Assembly: GCF_900103825.1 (NCBI RefSeq)
Contig: NZ_FNIF01000002.1
Coordinates: 701,566-765,565, forward strand
DNA from: Paenibacillus sp. yr247
GTDB taxonomy: Bacteria; Bacillota; Bacilli; Paenibacillales; NBRC-103111
Length of the DNA: 64,000 bases
Direction: 5' to 3'
Both the position numbers and the translations under genes were made by a program. Positions 27,830-36,175 of the stretch are shown one piece after another. Position 1 is the stretch's first letter. Each line of letters starts with the position of its first letter. The notes beneath the pieces are model-generated. The model searched no databases and was not told the origin of the DNA. It saw only the letters and a program-made list of their open reading frames with translations.

Positions 27830-28525
27830 ATGCTCAGGAAGTTAGGTTTTCCGATTTGTGGAATGATATTCCTCCTGCTGACATTATCCGGTTGTGCAGA
27901 GAAGGGAAGAGAATATGGGAAAAGTCCCGACCACACGAATTTTGGCGCCCCTGTCGAAAAAACAGAGGAAACCGAAAGAGCTTATCAAACCCAACAGCTC
28001 TATGGTCCTGTTACGCACAACAATTCAAAGCTGGAATACAGCCAATTTCTTTCTAATCAGCTGAATGCACTGAATGGTGTGAATACAGCCATCGTGATGA
28101 CGACGGATCAGAATGCTTACGTTGCTTTAATGATTGACAGCAGTGCTGTTGGCACGAAAGGAACAACAAAAGAAACAAACAATCAAGGGACCAGTAAAGG
28201 CTTTTACAACGATAATGCCCCATTCAATGATTATATGCCATCAAATGATCTGAACAATGGCTTTAATAGTTATGAAACGGCTGTTCATCACGATCTGCTT
28301 TCTCATCGATTCAAACAAACCATTGCAGAGAAAGTTCGTCTGCTGCAGCCAAATGTTATGGATGTATACATCTCAGCAAATCGCGATTTCCTTAATAAAA
28401 TGAACAATTATGCCCAAGAAAGTTGGAAAGGTCATTCACTCATGCCGTTATTGACCGATTTCAATCAAACGGTCGCACACGTCTTCGGTACTGCCCAAGC
28501 GCTGCCCGATGATCAAACTAGGTAA
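27830..28525 (+). CDS. YhcN/YlaJ-type sporulation lipoprotein
   Basis: A 231-aa lipoprotein with a lipobox (LTLSGC) near residue 20. The C-terminal two thirds match the YhcN/YlaJ pattern: LNALNGVNTAIVMTTDQNAYVAL, an Asn/Thr-rich insert, then the conserved HHDLLSHRFKQTIAEKVR and PNVMDVYISANRDFLNKMN. Such proteins are made in the forespore and found in the inner spore membrane. The ATG (27830) follows GGGAGG by nine bases; a TTG directly before it is ignored. Monocistronic. Confidence 0.85.
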   Translation: MLRKLGFPICGMIFLLLTLSGCAEKGREYGKSPDHTNFGAPVEKTEETERAYQTQQLYGPVTHNNSKLEYSQFLSNQLNALNGVNTAIVMTTDQNAYVALMIDSSAVGTKGTTKETNNQGTSKGFYNDNAPFNDYMPSNDLNNGFNSYETAVHHDLLSHRFKQTIAEKVRLLQPNVMDVYISANRDFLNKMNNYAQESWKGHSLMPLLTDFNQTVAHVFGTAQALPDDQTR

Positions 28526-28651
28526 AATGCAGCAGTTATCACCGAATTACTTCTATATATAAAGTAGTTATTTACTGCATGTGAGCCGGCTCCTGTTTTC
28601 ATTTGTCTAGCATTCCTGTACAATGAGGGAATCGTCTTACACAAGGGGAAA

Positions 28652-28669
28652 CTTTGGTCATGACCAAAG
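28652..28669. promoter_or_regulatory. Perfect 18-bp palindrome upstream of the DEAD-box helicase gene
   Basis: CTTTGGTCATGACCAAAG lies 43 bases before the helicase ATG and downstream of a TACAAT box (about 28619) with a TTTTCA element 17 bases further up. It would be in the 5' UTR. It could be an operator or an RNA hairpin; there is no T tract, so it is not an ordinary terminator. Confidence 0.4.
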
Positions 28670-28711
28670 ATCCCTATAATAGTAGGAAAAAAGGGAGCTG
28701 GCCAATTACCC

Positions 28712-30700
28712 ATGTCAAATGGATTTGCCTCATTAGGAATTAGAGAAAGTCTTGTTCAAGTCTTACAAGCTGGAGGCGTCGTCGAACCGACCCCCATTCA
28801 ACGGGAAGCGATTCCTGTTCTATTAAAAGGTACGGATGTTATCGCACAAGCTCAAACAGGTACAGGTAAAACCCTTGCCTTTGTACTTCCTATATTAGAA
28901 ACAATCGATGTAGAAAGCCCAGATGTCCAAGCATTAATCCTAACACCAACACGTGAGTTAGCTATTCAAATTAGCAACGAGCTGAAAATCCTTGTCCCTA
29001 TAACAGGAGCAAAGGTTTTAGCAGCTTATGGCGGGCAAGATGTAGAAAAGCAGCTTAGAAAGCTGCAAGGGAACATACATATAGTAGTAGGAACACCGGG
29101 AAGATTGCTCGATCACCTTCGCCGGGGTTCTATTAACTTCTATAAATTGAAAATACTCGTATTAGATGAGGCCGATCAAATGCTGCATATGGGTTTCCTT
29201 CATGAAGTGAAGGATATCATTGCGCAAACATCTCCTTATCGTCAAACTCTACTCTTCTCAGCAACAATGCCTGAGCAAGTACGGGGATTATCCAAAGCTT
29301 ATATGAAAGAAGCTAAAGAAATTAAAATTCAAAGTAAACAAGTTACTTTGACGGAAATTGAACAAGTCCTCGTTCCAACAACGGATCGCGAGAAACAAGA
29401 TGCTTTGATTGCAGCTATTAAACAATATAAACCTTACCTCGCGATGATTTTCTGCCGGACAAAAGCCAGAGCAATTGCTTTGAATGAGGTTTTGCAGGAA
29501 ATCGGCCTTATGTCCGACGAGCTTCACGGTGATTTATCCCAAGCAAAGCGCGAGCAAGTCATGAAGCGATTCAGAGAAGGCCGAATCGAGCTACTGGTAG
29601 CAACGGACATCGCTGCACGCGGTTTAGATGTTGAAGGTGTTACACATATCTTCAATTATGATGTGCCGCAAGATGCAGAGAGCTACATCCATCGTATTGG
29701 CCGAACGGGCCGTGCTGGGGAAACCGGTGTAGCGGTGACTTTCGCGACACAACGAGATATGCTTACGATCGAGTTAATTGAAAAAGGAATTAAGATGTCT
29801 TTAAGAGGTCCAGAACAACAACAAAGACGCGTTCGTTCCAGCTCTGAGGAAACCTTCGATACGGATGGCAAAGGTTCGGCGCGCAGAAGCGGCGGCCAAT
29901 CACGCGGGGGCCGTAATGAAAGAAGCGGCGTTTCGTCTGAACAACGTGGTGGCCGCGGAAGATCTGGCGCACGCAGCGAAGTTAAACGAGCGGACAAAGC
30001 CAACGTCCAGTATGGCAGTACTAGAGGTTCGTCCTCGAGAGGCGATAAATTTGGTTCGCGCAGCGATGCACCAAGAGGTCAGCGTTCAGGCCCACGTCCT
30101 GCGAAAGTCAATTCAGAGCGTAATCCGAATACATGGGGGCGTGCTGAGAGCAAAGAACCCACAACCACAAACGCAGGACCAGGTCGCAGTGACAACATGA
30201 ACGCGGCTAAAGCACGCGTCACTGGTGCATGGGGTCGTGGAGATGCGGCGGAACGCGAACCACGCGCAGCAGGCCGCGGTGAAGCTAAGGACCGCAGACG
30301 TTCTGCTCCTCACGGCGATAAATCTTACTCGCCTTATAACAAGTACGCCGGCACGGGGCGTGACGATGCAGCAAACGCGTCACGCACGATTCGCGGCGGC
30401 AAAGGCCGCGGCGATAGCGCTGAGCGTGGGGCACGCGGTGGAGCACCGCGCGGCGACAGCTTTGGTGCACGCGGCACGGCGCCTCGTGCTGATAGACCGG
30501 GCGCGACTCGCGGCGGCCAGGCTCGTGGACGCGGCGACAGCGCGGAGCGCGGGGTGCGTGGTGGAGCACCGCGCGGCGATAGCTTTGGAGCACGAGGCGC
30601 TTCGCCTCGTGGTGAAAGATCTAGCTCGCCTCGCGGCGGGCAAGCTGGCGGATCCCGCGGCAGTGCTCCTCGCGGTGGTGGCCGTGGCGGAAAACGCTAG
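28712..30700 (+). CDS. DEAD-box RNA helicase with long RGG-rich tail (CshA-like)
   Basis: A 662-aa ATP-dependent RNA helicase. Core motifs: Q-motif PTPIQREAIP near 27-36, motif I AQTGTGKT near 46-53, PTRELA, TPGRLLDH, DEAD in VLDEADQM near 150, SAT, and in the second domain ARGLDVEGV and HRIGRTGRAG. From about residue 380 a basic, Arg/Gly/Ser-rich tail of some 280 residues follows, with many RGG, RGD and SPRG triplets and a tandem 41-residue repeat. Such tails bind RNA non-specifically and drive condensation. The tail is longer than in B. subtilis CshA. The ribosome binding site GGGAG lies about 15 bases before the ATG. Confidence 0.92.
   Translation: MSNGFASLGIRESLVQVLQAGGVVEPTPIQREAIPVLLKGTDVIAQAQTGTGKTLAFVLPILETIDVESPDVQALILTPTRELAIQISNELKILVPITGAKVLAAYGGQDVEKQLRKLQGNIHIVVGTPGRLLDHLRRGSINFYKLKILVLDEADQMLHMGFLHEVKDIIAQTSPYRQTLLFSATMPEQVRGLSKAYMKEAKEIKIQSKQVTLTEIEQVLVPTTDREKQDALIAAIKQYKPYLAMIFCRTKARAIALNEVLQEIGLMSDELHGDLSQAKREQVMKRFREGRIELLVATDIAARGLDVEGVTHIFNYDVPQDAESYIHRIGRTGRAGETGVAVTFATQRDMLTIELIEKGIKMSLRGPEQQQRRVRSSSEETFDTDGKGSARRSGGQSRGGRNERSGVSSEQRGGRGRSGARSEVKRADKANVQYGSTRGSSSRGDKFGSRSDAPRGQRSGPRPAKVNSERNPNTWGRAESKEPTTTNAGPGRSDNMNAAKARVTGAWGRGDAAEREPRAAGRGEAKDRRRSAPHGDKSYSPYNKYAGTGRDDAANASRTIRGGKGRGDSAERGARGGAPRGDSFGARGTAPRADRPGATRGGQARGRGDSAERGVRGGAPRGDSFGARGASPRGERSSSPRGGQAGGSRGSAPRGGGRGGKR
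30407..30652 (+). repeat. Two tandem 123-bp repeats in the helicase tail
   Basis: Units 30407-30529 and 30530-30652 each encode 41 residues starting RGDSAERG and containing RGGAPRGDSFGARG. They differ at wobble positions and a few residues, so the duplication is not very recent. Copy number may vary between strains. Confidence 0.85.
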
Positions 30701-30857
30701 TCAAAAAAGCGTTTTCCCGGTAAGACTTTACCGAATAACCCGAACGTTGTAAAATAATAATACGGCTGTAAATGATCCTACTAGACAAAAATCGTTTCAT
30801 ACCGTTGCACGCACGTAGGATTTACCCCCCACAATTCACTTTAAGGAGGTATGTTCC

Positions 30858-31445
30858 ATGTACGCATTAAAGGACAAAGAAATGATTTTTGTATTCACCG
30901 GTCCTCACGGTGCTGGTCGTAAGACGGTCGCGGAAATGTCAGGCTCCACTTTGGGCATGAAGCAGGTTATCTCTTATACCACCAGACCTCCGAAAGCTAC
31001 CGAAGAAGATGGTCAAGATTATCACTTTATCTCTCCTGCTCAGTTTGTTCAAGCACAAGCTGGCGGTGAATTTATTGAGGTTAGTACAGTTAATGACCAT
31101 TTGTATGGCATCAAAAGTGCAGATATTGAACACATGTTCGGGCTCAGCGGCAGTATTTATTTAATCTTGAATCGCTTTGGCGCCGAGACCCTCAAAAAAA
31201 TTTATGGGGATCACGTTGTCCTTATCTTCATTCATGCCGGGCGGGATAAACTTGAACAACGGATGAAAGAAAGTGGAGACTCCGAAGATATCATTTCGAA
31301 GTATCTCTCTTATTACGAGGAAGAATTAGCTTTCCGTGACCAATGTGACCATGTATTTGAGAATGTTGATTTGGCCCACACGGTGTTTGATTTAACCAAA
31401 ACGTTGGATCAGTACTTGAATCGTAATTTAGTTGATTTAGACTAA
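30858..31445 (+). CDS. Guanylate kinase-like protein with altered P-loop
   Basis: A 195-aa protein of the guanylate kinase fold. The GMP-binding region is recognisable: VISYTTRPPKATEEDGQDYHFIS near 37-60 and the following GEFIE, matching the TTRxPRxxExxGxxYxF signature. The P-loop reads GPHGAGRKT (15-23). Against GPSGxGK(S/G)T the invariant Lys is Arg, followed by Lys, so phosphoryl transfer may be weak or lost. A second, canonical Gmk normally lies beside the remP/rpoZ genes; this is therefore a paralogue. AAGGAGG precedes the ATG. The next gene is a CvfC-like protein after a terminator. Confidence 0.8.
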   Translation: MYALKDKEMIFVFTGPHGAGRKTVAEMSGSTLGMKQVISYTTRPPKATEEDGQDYHFISPAQFVQAQAGGEFIEVSTVNDHLYGIKSADIEHMFGLSGSIYLILNRFGAETLKKIYGDHVVLIFIHAGRDKLEQRMKESGDSEDIISKYLSYYEEELAFRDQCDHVFENVDLAHTVFDLTKTLDQYLNRNLVDLD

Positions 31446-31469
31446 GCGGCAATAAATGCCTATAACAGG

Positions 31470-31497
31470 CCTGGACGGAACTTCGTCCGGGTCTTTT
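31470..31497 (+). terminator. Intrinsic terminator
   Basis: CTGGACG pairs with CGTCCGG around GAACTT, followed by TCTTTTC. It ends the guanylate-kinase-like gene and lies about 50 bases before the next start codon. Confidence 0.7.
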
Positions 31498-31545
31498 CAC
31501 GTAACCGATCACGTCTATGACGTTTATATGAAGGAGTTGTCCGAT

Positions 31546-32691
31546 TTGAAAATTGTATCGATAGAGCCTACACCCAGCCCAAACTCGATGAAGCTCAATA
31601 TGGATGAATCGCTTCCGGCGGGTGTGCGAAAAACCTACACGAAAGAAAACAGCACAACAGCCCCGGAGGCCATTGGGCAAATCCTCGCTGTCCAGGGCGT
31701 GATTAGTGTGTTCCACGCAGCAGATTTCATTGCCTTAGACCGAACCTCTAAAGGGGACTGGCAGTTTATACTGGCCAGAGCCCGTGAGATTTTCGGCGAA
31801 GTGCAGCCATCTGCTGACAGGAGCCTGCCGCCAGAGCAGCCCCCGGCTGAAGCGGCATTCGGTGAGGCACAAGTCCTCGTGCAGATGTTCCGTGGCATCC
31901 CGCTCCAGGTGAGGGTGCGCGCTGGCACAGAAGAAGTGCGCGCGGCTATGCCTGAGCGCTTCACGCAAGCGGCGGTCCGTGCAGGTACGGCATCGCCGAA
32001 CCTGATTAAGGAGCGGAAGCTCGAGGAGCTCGGCGTACGCTACGGCGAGCTGAAGGACATCGCGGGCGAAGTTGTCCAGGAGCTGGACGCTTCTTACGAC
32101 GACGCCCGCATTGAAAGCTTGGTCTCCCTCGCGATGCGGGAAACCTCGGATGCCCCTGCTGCGGAGGAATCCGCAGAGGCTCAAGACGTCGACGCAGCCC
32201 GTGCGCAGCTGCGCCACAGCGACTGGAAGCTGCGCTACGCCGCGCTTCAGAAAATTCAGCCGTCGCTGGAGACGCTGCCGCTTCTCGTCCATGCCTTGCA
32301 GGACGAGAACACGTCGATCCGGCGACTGGCGACCGTGTACCTTGGGGATATCAAGGAACCCGAGGTACTGCCCTTCCTGTATCGTGCCCTCGAGGACGAT
32401 ACGCCTTCTGTTCGTCGGACCGCAGGCGATACGCTGTCCGATATCGGGGACCCTGCCGCCATTCCCGCCATGGCGAAAGCGCTTAAAGACCGTAACAAAC
32501 TAGTCCGCTGGCGCGCGGCGCGTTTCTTGTACGAAGTGGGTAACAACACCGTGCTGAGTGACCTACACAAAGCTGTAGATGACCCCGAGTTCGAGGTGCG
32601 CATGCAGGTGAAAATCGCCCTCGAGCGTATTGAAGGTGGTCATGCAGCCGAAGGCTCCGTTTGGCAGCAAATGACGCGCAGGAATGAATAG
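31546..32691 (+). CDS. CvfC-like protein: Nfu N-terminal domain plus HEAT repeats
   Basis: A 381-aa protein. The TTG at 31546, nine bases after AAGGAG, gives MKIVSIEPTPSPNSMKLNMDE, which is the Nfu/NifU N-terminal domain (residues 1-85), also the start of staphylococcal conserved virulence factor C. The middle region is Glu-rich. From about residue 225 to the end several HEAT-like repeats occur (LLVHALQDENTSIRRLATVYLGDI, FLYRALEDDTPSVRRTAGDTL). The frame is open to 31456 but has no ribosome binding site there and would span a terminator. Function is unknown; scaffold roles in metal or stress metabolism are conceivable. Confidence 0.82.
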   Translation: MKIVSIEPTPSPNSMKLNMDESLPAGVRKTYTKENSTTAPEAIGQILAVQGVISVFHAADFIALDRTSKGDWQFILARAREIFGEVQPSADRSLPPEQPPAEAAFGEAQVLVQMFRGIPLQVRVRAGTEEVRAAMPERFTQAAVRAGTASPNLIKERKLEELGVRYGELKDIAGEVVQELDASYDDARIESLVSLAMRETSDAPAAEESAEAQDVDAARAQLRHSDWKLRYAALQKIQPSLETLPLLVHALQDENTSIRRLATVYLGDIKEPEVLPFLYRALEDDTPSVRRTAGDTLSDIGDPAAIPAMAKALKDRNKLVRWRAARFLYEVGNNTVLSDLHKAVDDPEFEVRMQVKIALERIEGGHAAEGSVWQQMTRRNE

Positions 32692-32705
32692 ATGCTTTCA
32701 CATAT

Positions 32706-32750
32706 AAAAGCACGAATGCAATCCAAATTTGGATTACATCCGTGCTTTTT
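32706..32750. terminator. Bidirectional terminator between convergent genes
   Basis: AAAAGCACG pairs with CGTGCTTTT, with an inner AATCC/GGATT stem and T tracts on both strands. It separates the CvfC-like gene from the convergent M48 protease gene. Confidence 0.85.
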
Positions 32751-32761
32751 TGCATCTCTAC

Positions 32762-34009
32762 TTAACGCTCAAACTGCTTAAAATACACAATTCGATCCAG
32801 GATTGTTGGATGCGAGCCGCGGAACCACTGAACCAAATTCGGCTGTGTGACGGGACTGAGGTTTTCTTTGGCAATTCGTTGAAAAGCACGGATAGCAGCG
32901 TTACCGTCTCCAGTCATTTTCATCGCATAGGCATCTGCACGGTGCTCTATCACTCTCGAAAATACATTTTGTGCCGGCGCCGAGGCAAAACTCATGATCG
33001 TTACAATAAGCAGCAAGATCGGCAGAGCAGCTAAGTCATTCTCCCCTCGGATGCCCCAAAGGGAACCCCAACGTCTTATAAAAAAGCGATAAGCATGAAA
33101 AGCAAGCCAACAACCAATAAAGCTAAGCGCAATCCCGTAGGCTATCCCCAGATAAATATGCCGCTCTACGTAATGCCCCATTTCATGAGCCATTACAGTT
33201 AAAATCTCATCGGGCTGCAGTTTTTTCAGCATCGTATCCCATAGAACGATACGGGCATTACCTCCGATGCCATTCACATAAGCATTAATCGTTTGAGTCC
33301 TCTCCGACATATTGACCTCGTATACTTGATCCGCAGGAATGTGAGATTGGGCCGCAAGCTGGAGAATTTGTGCTTTTAGCTTTTGATCCTGAAGTGGCTG
33401 GAAATCATTATATAGAGGGTCCAGCACAACAGGTTGAATGAAAGTGACGAACAAAATTAGGGGGATGGATACCAGCCAGAACCAGAGCCACCAACGGCCA
33501 GGACTCCGTTTCAGTACCCACCTGAATATCCACACCATAACAATTGTCCCTAAAACGTTAATGAGAAAATCTTTCGCATGATCACCCCAAAATAGGGCTA
33601 ATGTCTCCGTAGATAACCCAAAGGCTTGATCGACTTTGAACAAAAAATAGTCAACCGGAAGAAAGAGCACGTCCATAAGCAGTGTAAACAAAAGTACAAA
33701 AGCAACCATCTGTAGGAAGGATGCTCGGAATAACCTCTCAGCTATACTGCGAAACCTTACAGCAACGCCTAGCAAAGTCAACATCAACCCCATTTGAAGC
33801 GGAGAACTTAGGAAATAGGCTAATGATCGTATCCGAGATAAGGAATCAGCATTCGCTATTTCTTGTGTGGTCATGAACGTATGCGGATCTGCATTCGTTC
33901 CAATAAGTGCATGCGGGATTTGAAATAAATCCCCTTTTAATAGGTAAACGATCATGATCAGCGCATATACACCAAAAACTGCGATAAGCCCCATATACAG
34001 ACGCTTCAT
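32762..34009 (-). CDS. M48-family membrane zinc metallopeptidase (Ste24-like)
   Basis: A 415-aa protein with about six membrane helices and the zinc motif HEMGH at residues 275-279 in TVMAHEMGHY. The third ligand is the Glu in VIEHRADAYAMKM near 350. Adjacent conserved segments are QPVVLDPLYNDFQPL and NAYVNGIGG, which are characteristic of the Ste24/CAAX-protease branch of M48 rather than HtpX. It overlaps the preceding small gene by four bases (ATGA) with GGAGG in that gene's end, so the two are translated together. Substrates in bacteria are unknown; quality control of membrane proteins is one possibility. Confidence 0.9.
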   Translation of the reverse strand: MKRLYMGLIAVFGVYALIMIVYLLKGDLFQIPHALIGTNADPHTFMTTQEIANADSLSRIRSLAYFLSSPLQMGLMLTLLGVAVRFRSIAERLFRASFLQMVAFVLLFTLLMDVLFLPVDYFLFKVDQAFGLSTETLALFWGDHAKDFLINVLGTIVMVWIFRWVLKRSPGRWWLWFWLVSIPLILFVTFIQPVVLDPLYNDFQPLQDQKLKAQILQLAAQSHIPADQVYEVNMSERTQTINAYVNGIGGNARIVLWDTMLKKLQPDEILTVMAHEMGHYVERHIYLGIAYGIALSFIGCWLAFHAYRFFIRRWGSLWGIRGENDLAALPILLLIVTIMSFASAPAQNVFSRVIEHRADAYAMKMTGDGNAAIRAFQRIAKENLSPVTQPNLVQWFRGSHPTILDRIVYFKQFER

Positions 34010-34512
34010 TTCATACCTCCACTACCAACTTCGTCCAAGTTAATCAATAACCAGTCCGGTGTGAAATCCCTAGACAACAGCCATACTTGAGTGAAATGTC
34101 CGCACGGCAGCACTAGCTTATGCTTTCTGCCTAGTATGTCTGACATCCCAAACAAGAGGGATACATTGCGAATAAGCAGCATACAAGGGTAATCTTGGGA
34201 GTAATCTTTGAATTTCTGTTCTTTGCTTTGAATTCGGTCATTAATGACCTGAAGAAACGTATCCAACACTTCGGCACCAGGCTTAGTAAGTTCAGAACGT
34301 GACATCATGAGTCTTGCTTCCTCAGTATCGTAGAACAGATGGGTTACTTCAAGCCCTACCCGATTGTTTCTTGCATCCTCAAGCAGCGCATCCGGCTTCT
34401 CCTGCTGCTGAACCATCCGTAGGGTAACCTTGTTGTTCACATTATATAACTCCAGAAAGATATCAATGGCGACTTGTTCCAATGCCTTTTTCTCATCCTC
34501 GTGTTTATTCAT
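34006..34512 (-). CDS. Uncharacterised protein, possible PD-(D/E)XK-like fold (168 aa)
   Basis: Not firmly recognised. A 168-aa soluble protein with an acidic N-terminal helix, then EKPDALLEDARNNRVGLEVTHLF (residues about 40-62). The arrangement PD, about 13 residues, then a hydrophobic strand ending Glu-Val-Thr resembles the core of PD-(D/E)XK endonuclease-like proteins, with Lys replaced by Thr. The middle is helical and charged; the C-terminus ends DWLLINLDEVG. A GAGGGG site precedes the ATG. It is coupled to the M48 protease gene by an ATGA overlap, so the two may act together. Confidence 0.65.
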   Translation of the reverse strand: MNKHEDEKKALEQVAIDIFLELYNVNNKVTLRMVQQQEKPDALLEDARNNRVGLEVTHLFYDTEEARLMMSRSELTKPGAEVLDTFLQVINDRIQSKEQKFKDYSQDYPCMLLIRNVSLLFGMSDILGRKHKLVLPCGHFTQVWLLSRDFTPDWLLINLDEVGSGGMK

Positions 34513-34803
34513 AAGTTCCCCTCATGTCCATTAGGGTCTTTTGCTTTCCATATTACCCTATTCTATGAGCTTATGCGTCACGAGGTTATGCCTCAAGCAT
34601 AACCCGTCTACCTAGACTATGCGACTTGGTTATCATTGTATGTACACTAGCTGGATCATTTTCACTGTTGCATAAATCTTACACTTTTTCCAATCCGTAT
34701 ATAACATGTTATGTAATTTACCGTAAACCTTGGATTCATTATTGCTTTTCCCAGTTCTCCATGTTGTAATGAAAAGATAGTCGAAATCGAAAGTGAGTGC
34801 GGC
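34513..34803. other. Intergenic region (291 bp) with a small hairpin
   Basis: No convincing coding frame. A perfect 8-bp inverted repeat, GGTTATGC, CTCAA, GCATAACC, lies at 34584-34604 and an ATAACATGTTAT palindrome at about 34703-34714. This is the divergent promoter region for the small gene/M48 pair and the C39 peptidase gene. No consensus promoter stood out. Confidence 0.4.
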
Positions 34804-35568
34804 ATGAAAAAAATAATTTGTAGTTTTTTAGTGTTATTCTCTATCGTTTACTTGTTATTAGCTGCGCCAACCTCACCTGCCCTCGAACAGGTTTCACCTA
34901 TACCCATCATTGAACCGCATCTAGATGCTTCTGCAAAACCAACGACTACGCCTACAACATCGGTTCAACCCAATAAAGAGCATCATTACCAGCTGCAAAA
35001 TGTACCTGCTCTTTCGCAGCTGCCCGAGCTGCCAAACGGGTGTGAGGCAGTGGCTGCCACGATGCTGCTTAATTGGGCCGGGCTTCCTGTCACCAAAGAA
35101 GAAGTCGCCGATGCACTCCCCAGAGGAGATCTGCCCTATGTGAATGACGATGGTGCATTTATTGGCAGTAATCCCAAAGATGTATTTGTTGGGGACCCTT
35201 ATGAGATCGGTTATGGCATTTATCATAAGCCGGTTGCGGTCATGTTGAATCAACTTCTACCCGGACGAATTAAAGATATATCTGGCTCATCTTTTGAGGA
35301 CTTGCTTACGACGATTACTTTAGGAAAACCAACGATGGTCTGGGCAACCGAGCATATGGATACACCTTATATCGAATTGGAATGGCAGGATGAAGAGGGG
35401 CAGCTAGTCGAGTGGTATCAACCTGAACATGCCTTACTCCTAACAGGCTGGGACGACGATTTCGCTTATATGAACGACCCCATGACAGGAAAGCAAGAAT
35501 CCTATGGTCTAGCGGATTTCAAAAAAGTATGGGAACTAATGGGATCTCAAGCGATTACTTTGAATTAA
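34804..35568 (+). CDS. Secreted C39-like cysteine peptidase
   Basis: A 254-aa exported protein. An N-terminal signal or membrane anchor (residues 3-22) is followed by a Pro/Thr-rich linker and a Peptidase_C39_2 domain from about residue 62. The catalytic Cys80 lies in LPNGCEAVAATMLL, His209 in PEHALLLTGWDDD, and the third residue is Asn224 or Asp225 in YMNDPMTG. This fold cleaves peptides or, in bacteriocin exporters, double-glycine leaders; this free-standing form is found in many Bacillales without known substrate. The ribosome binding site is weak. A strong terminator follows. Confidence 0.85.
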   Translation: MKKIICSFLVLFSIVYLLLAAPTSPALEQVSPIPIIEPHLDASAKPTTTPTTSVQPNKEHHYQLQNVPALSQLPELPNGCEAVAATMLLNWAGLPVTKEEVADALPRGDLPYVNDDGAFIGSNPKDVFVGDPYEIGYGIYHKPVAVMLNQLLPGRIKDISGSSFEDLLTTITLGKPTMVWATEHMDTPYIELEWQDEEGQLVEWYQPEHALLLTGWDDDFAYMNDPMTGKQESYGLADFKKVWELMGSQAITLN

Positions 35569-35614
35569 AAAAGCATGAACGGGCTCAACCTTACTGAGCC
35601 CGTTCATGCTTTTT
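35568..35614. terminator. Bidirectional terminator between convergent genes
   Basis: A perfect 20-bp stem, AAAAAGCATGAACGGGCTCA with its complement around ACCTTAC. It gives a T tract on both strands and overlaps the stop codon of the IF-3-like gene. Confidence 0.92.
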
Positions 35615-36098
35615 ATAGTGGATCCAACTGCACAGCAGCTTGTTTGCCGCTAAGCTGTATGCCTGTATGCTTACGTCCATGCAAGCTCAAATCCTTTACC
35701 AGCGTTTCAAGCAATTCTTTCGCCTTGCCGCCTTCTTTGCCCGAAATCTTTACAACCAGCAGCACAGCATCACCACCATGCAGGATGCGCTCCGCCTGCT
35801 GACGCTTCGTCTCCAGGTCGTGATCTTCGATCTGCGGCGTTAAGCGAAGCTCCTTGACCTTTGGCGCATGCTCTCGCTTGCGGGCCTGCTGTTTTTCCTG
35901 TAATGCTTCTTGCTTCGCCAGGCCAGCACCAATGAGCTTACACGGAGGCGGACTACTCATGAGCGAAGTGCAGATTAAGTCCACCTTCAGCTGTTTTGCA
36001 AGTAACAGTGCTTCCTTCGTGGATATGACGCCCAGATCTTCGCCATGCAGACCCGTGACATGAACCTCAGATGCTTTGATTTTCTCATTCTTAATCAT
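35613..36098 (-). CDS. Divergent translation initiation factor IF-3 paralogue
   Basis: A 161-aa protein that aligns along its length with IF-3. The N-terminal domain begins MIKNEKIKASEVHVTGLHGEDLGVIS and has SSPPPCKLI in place of the KPPVCRIMDYGKF motif. A Lys/Gln-rich linker helix leads to the C-terminal domain (VKELRLTPQIEDHDLETKRQQAERIL) with the strand VLLVVKISGKEGGK. The YGKF box and the arginines of the C domain are changed. The usual infC-rpmI-rplT context is missing, and the start is ATG rather than the AUU/ATT common for infC. It is therefore a paralogue, perhaps acting on ribosomes under special conditions. Confidence 0.75.
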   Translation of the reverse strand: MIKNEKIKASEVHVTGLHGEDLGVISTKEALLLAKQLKVDLICTSLMSSPPPCKLIGAGLAKQEALQEKQQARKREHAPKVKELRLTPQIEDHDLETKRQQAERILHGGDAVLLVVKISGKEGGKAKELLETLVKDLSLHGRKHTGIQLSGKQAAVQLDPL

Positions 36099-36175
36099 TG
36101 TGATTACACCTAATCTTTCGCTATAATGAACCCATCTACATTCAAGAGGTTGTTTAAGGAGATGTCTACCCTATT

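Noticed and set aside
28540-28575. AT-rich stretch with TATATATAAAG before the helicase gene
   Set aside because: No -35 partner at a suitable distance and no conserved element; not called as a promoter.
30225-30752. Long overlapping frames on both strands in the helicase tail
   Set aside because: They result from the GC-rich repetitive RGG coding sequence. They lack ribosome binding sites and have Ala/Arg-rich shadow composition.
31735-32292. 185-codon minus-strand frame opposite the CvfC-like gene
   Set aside because: Shadow of a GC-rich section; no ribosome binding site and the sense gene has clear domains.
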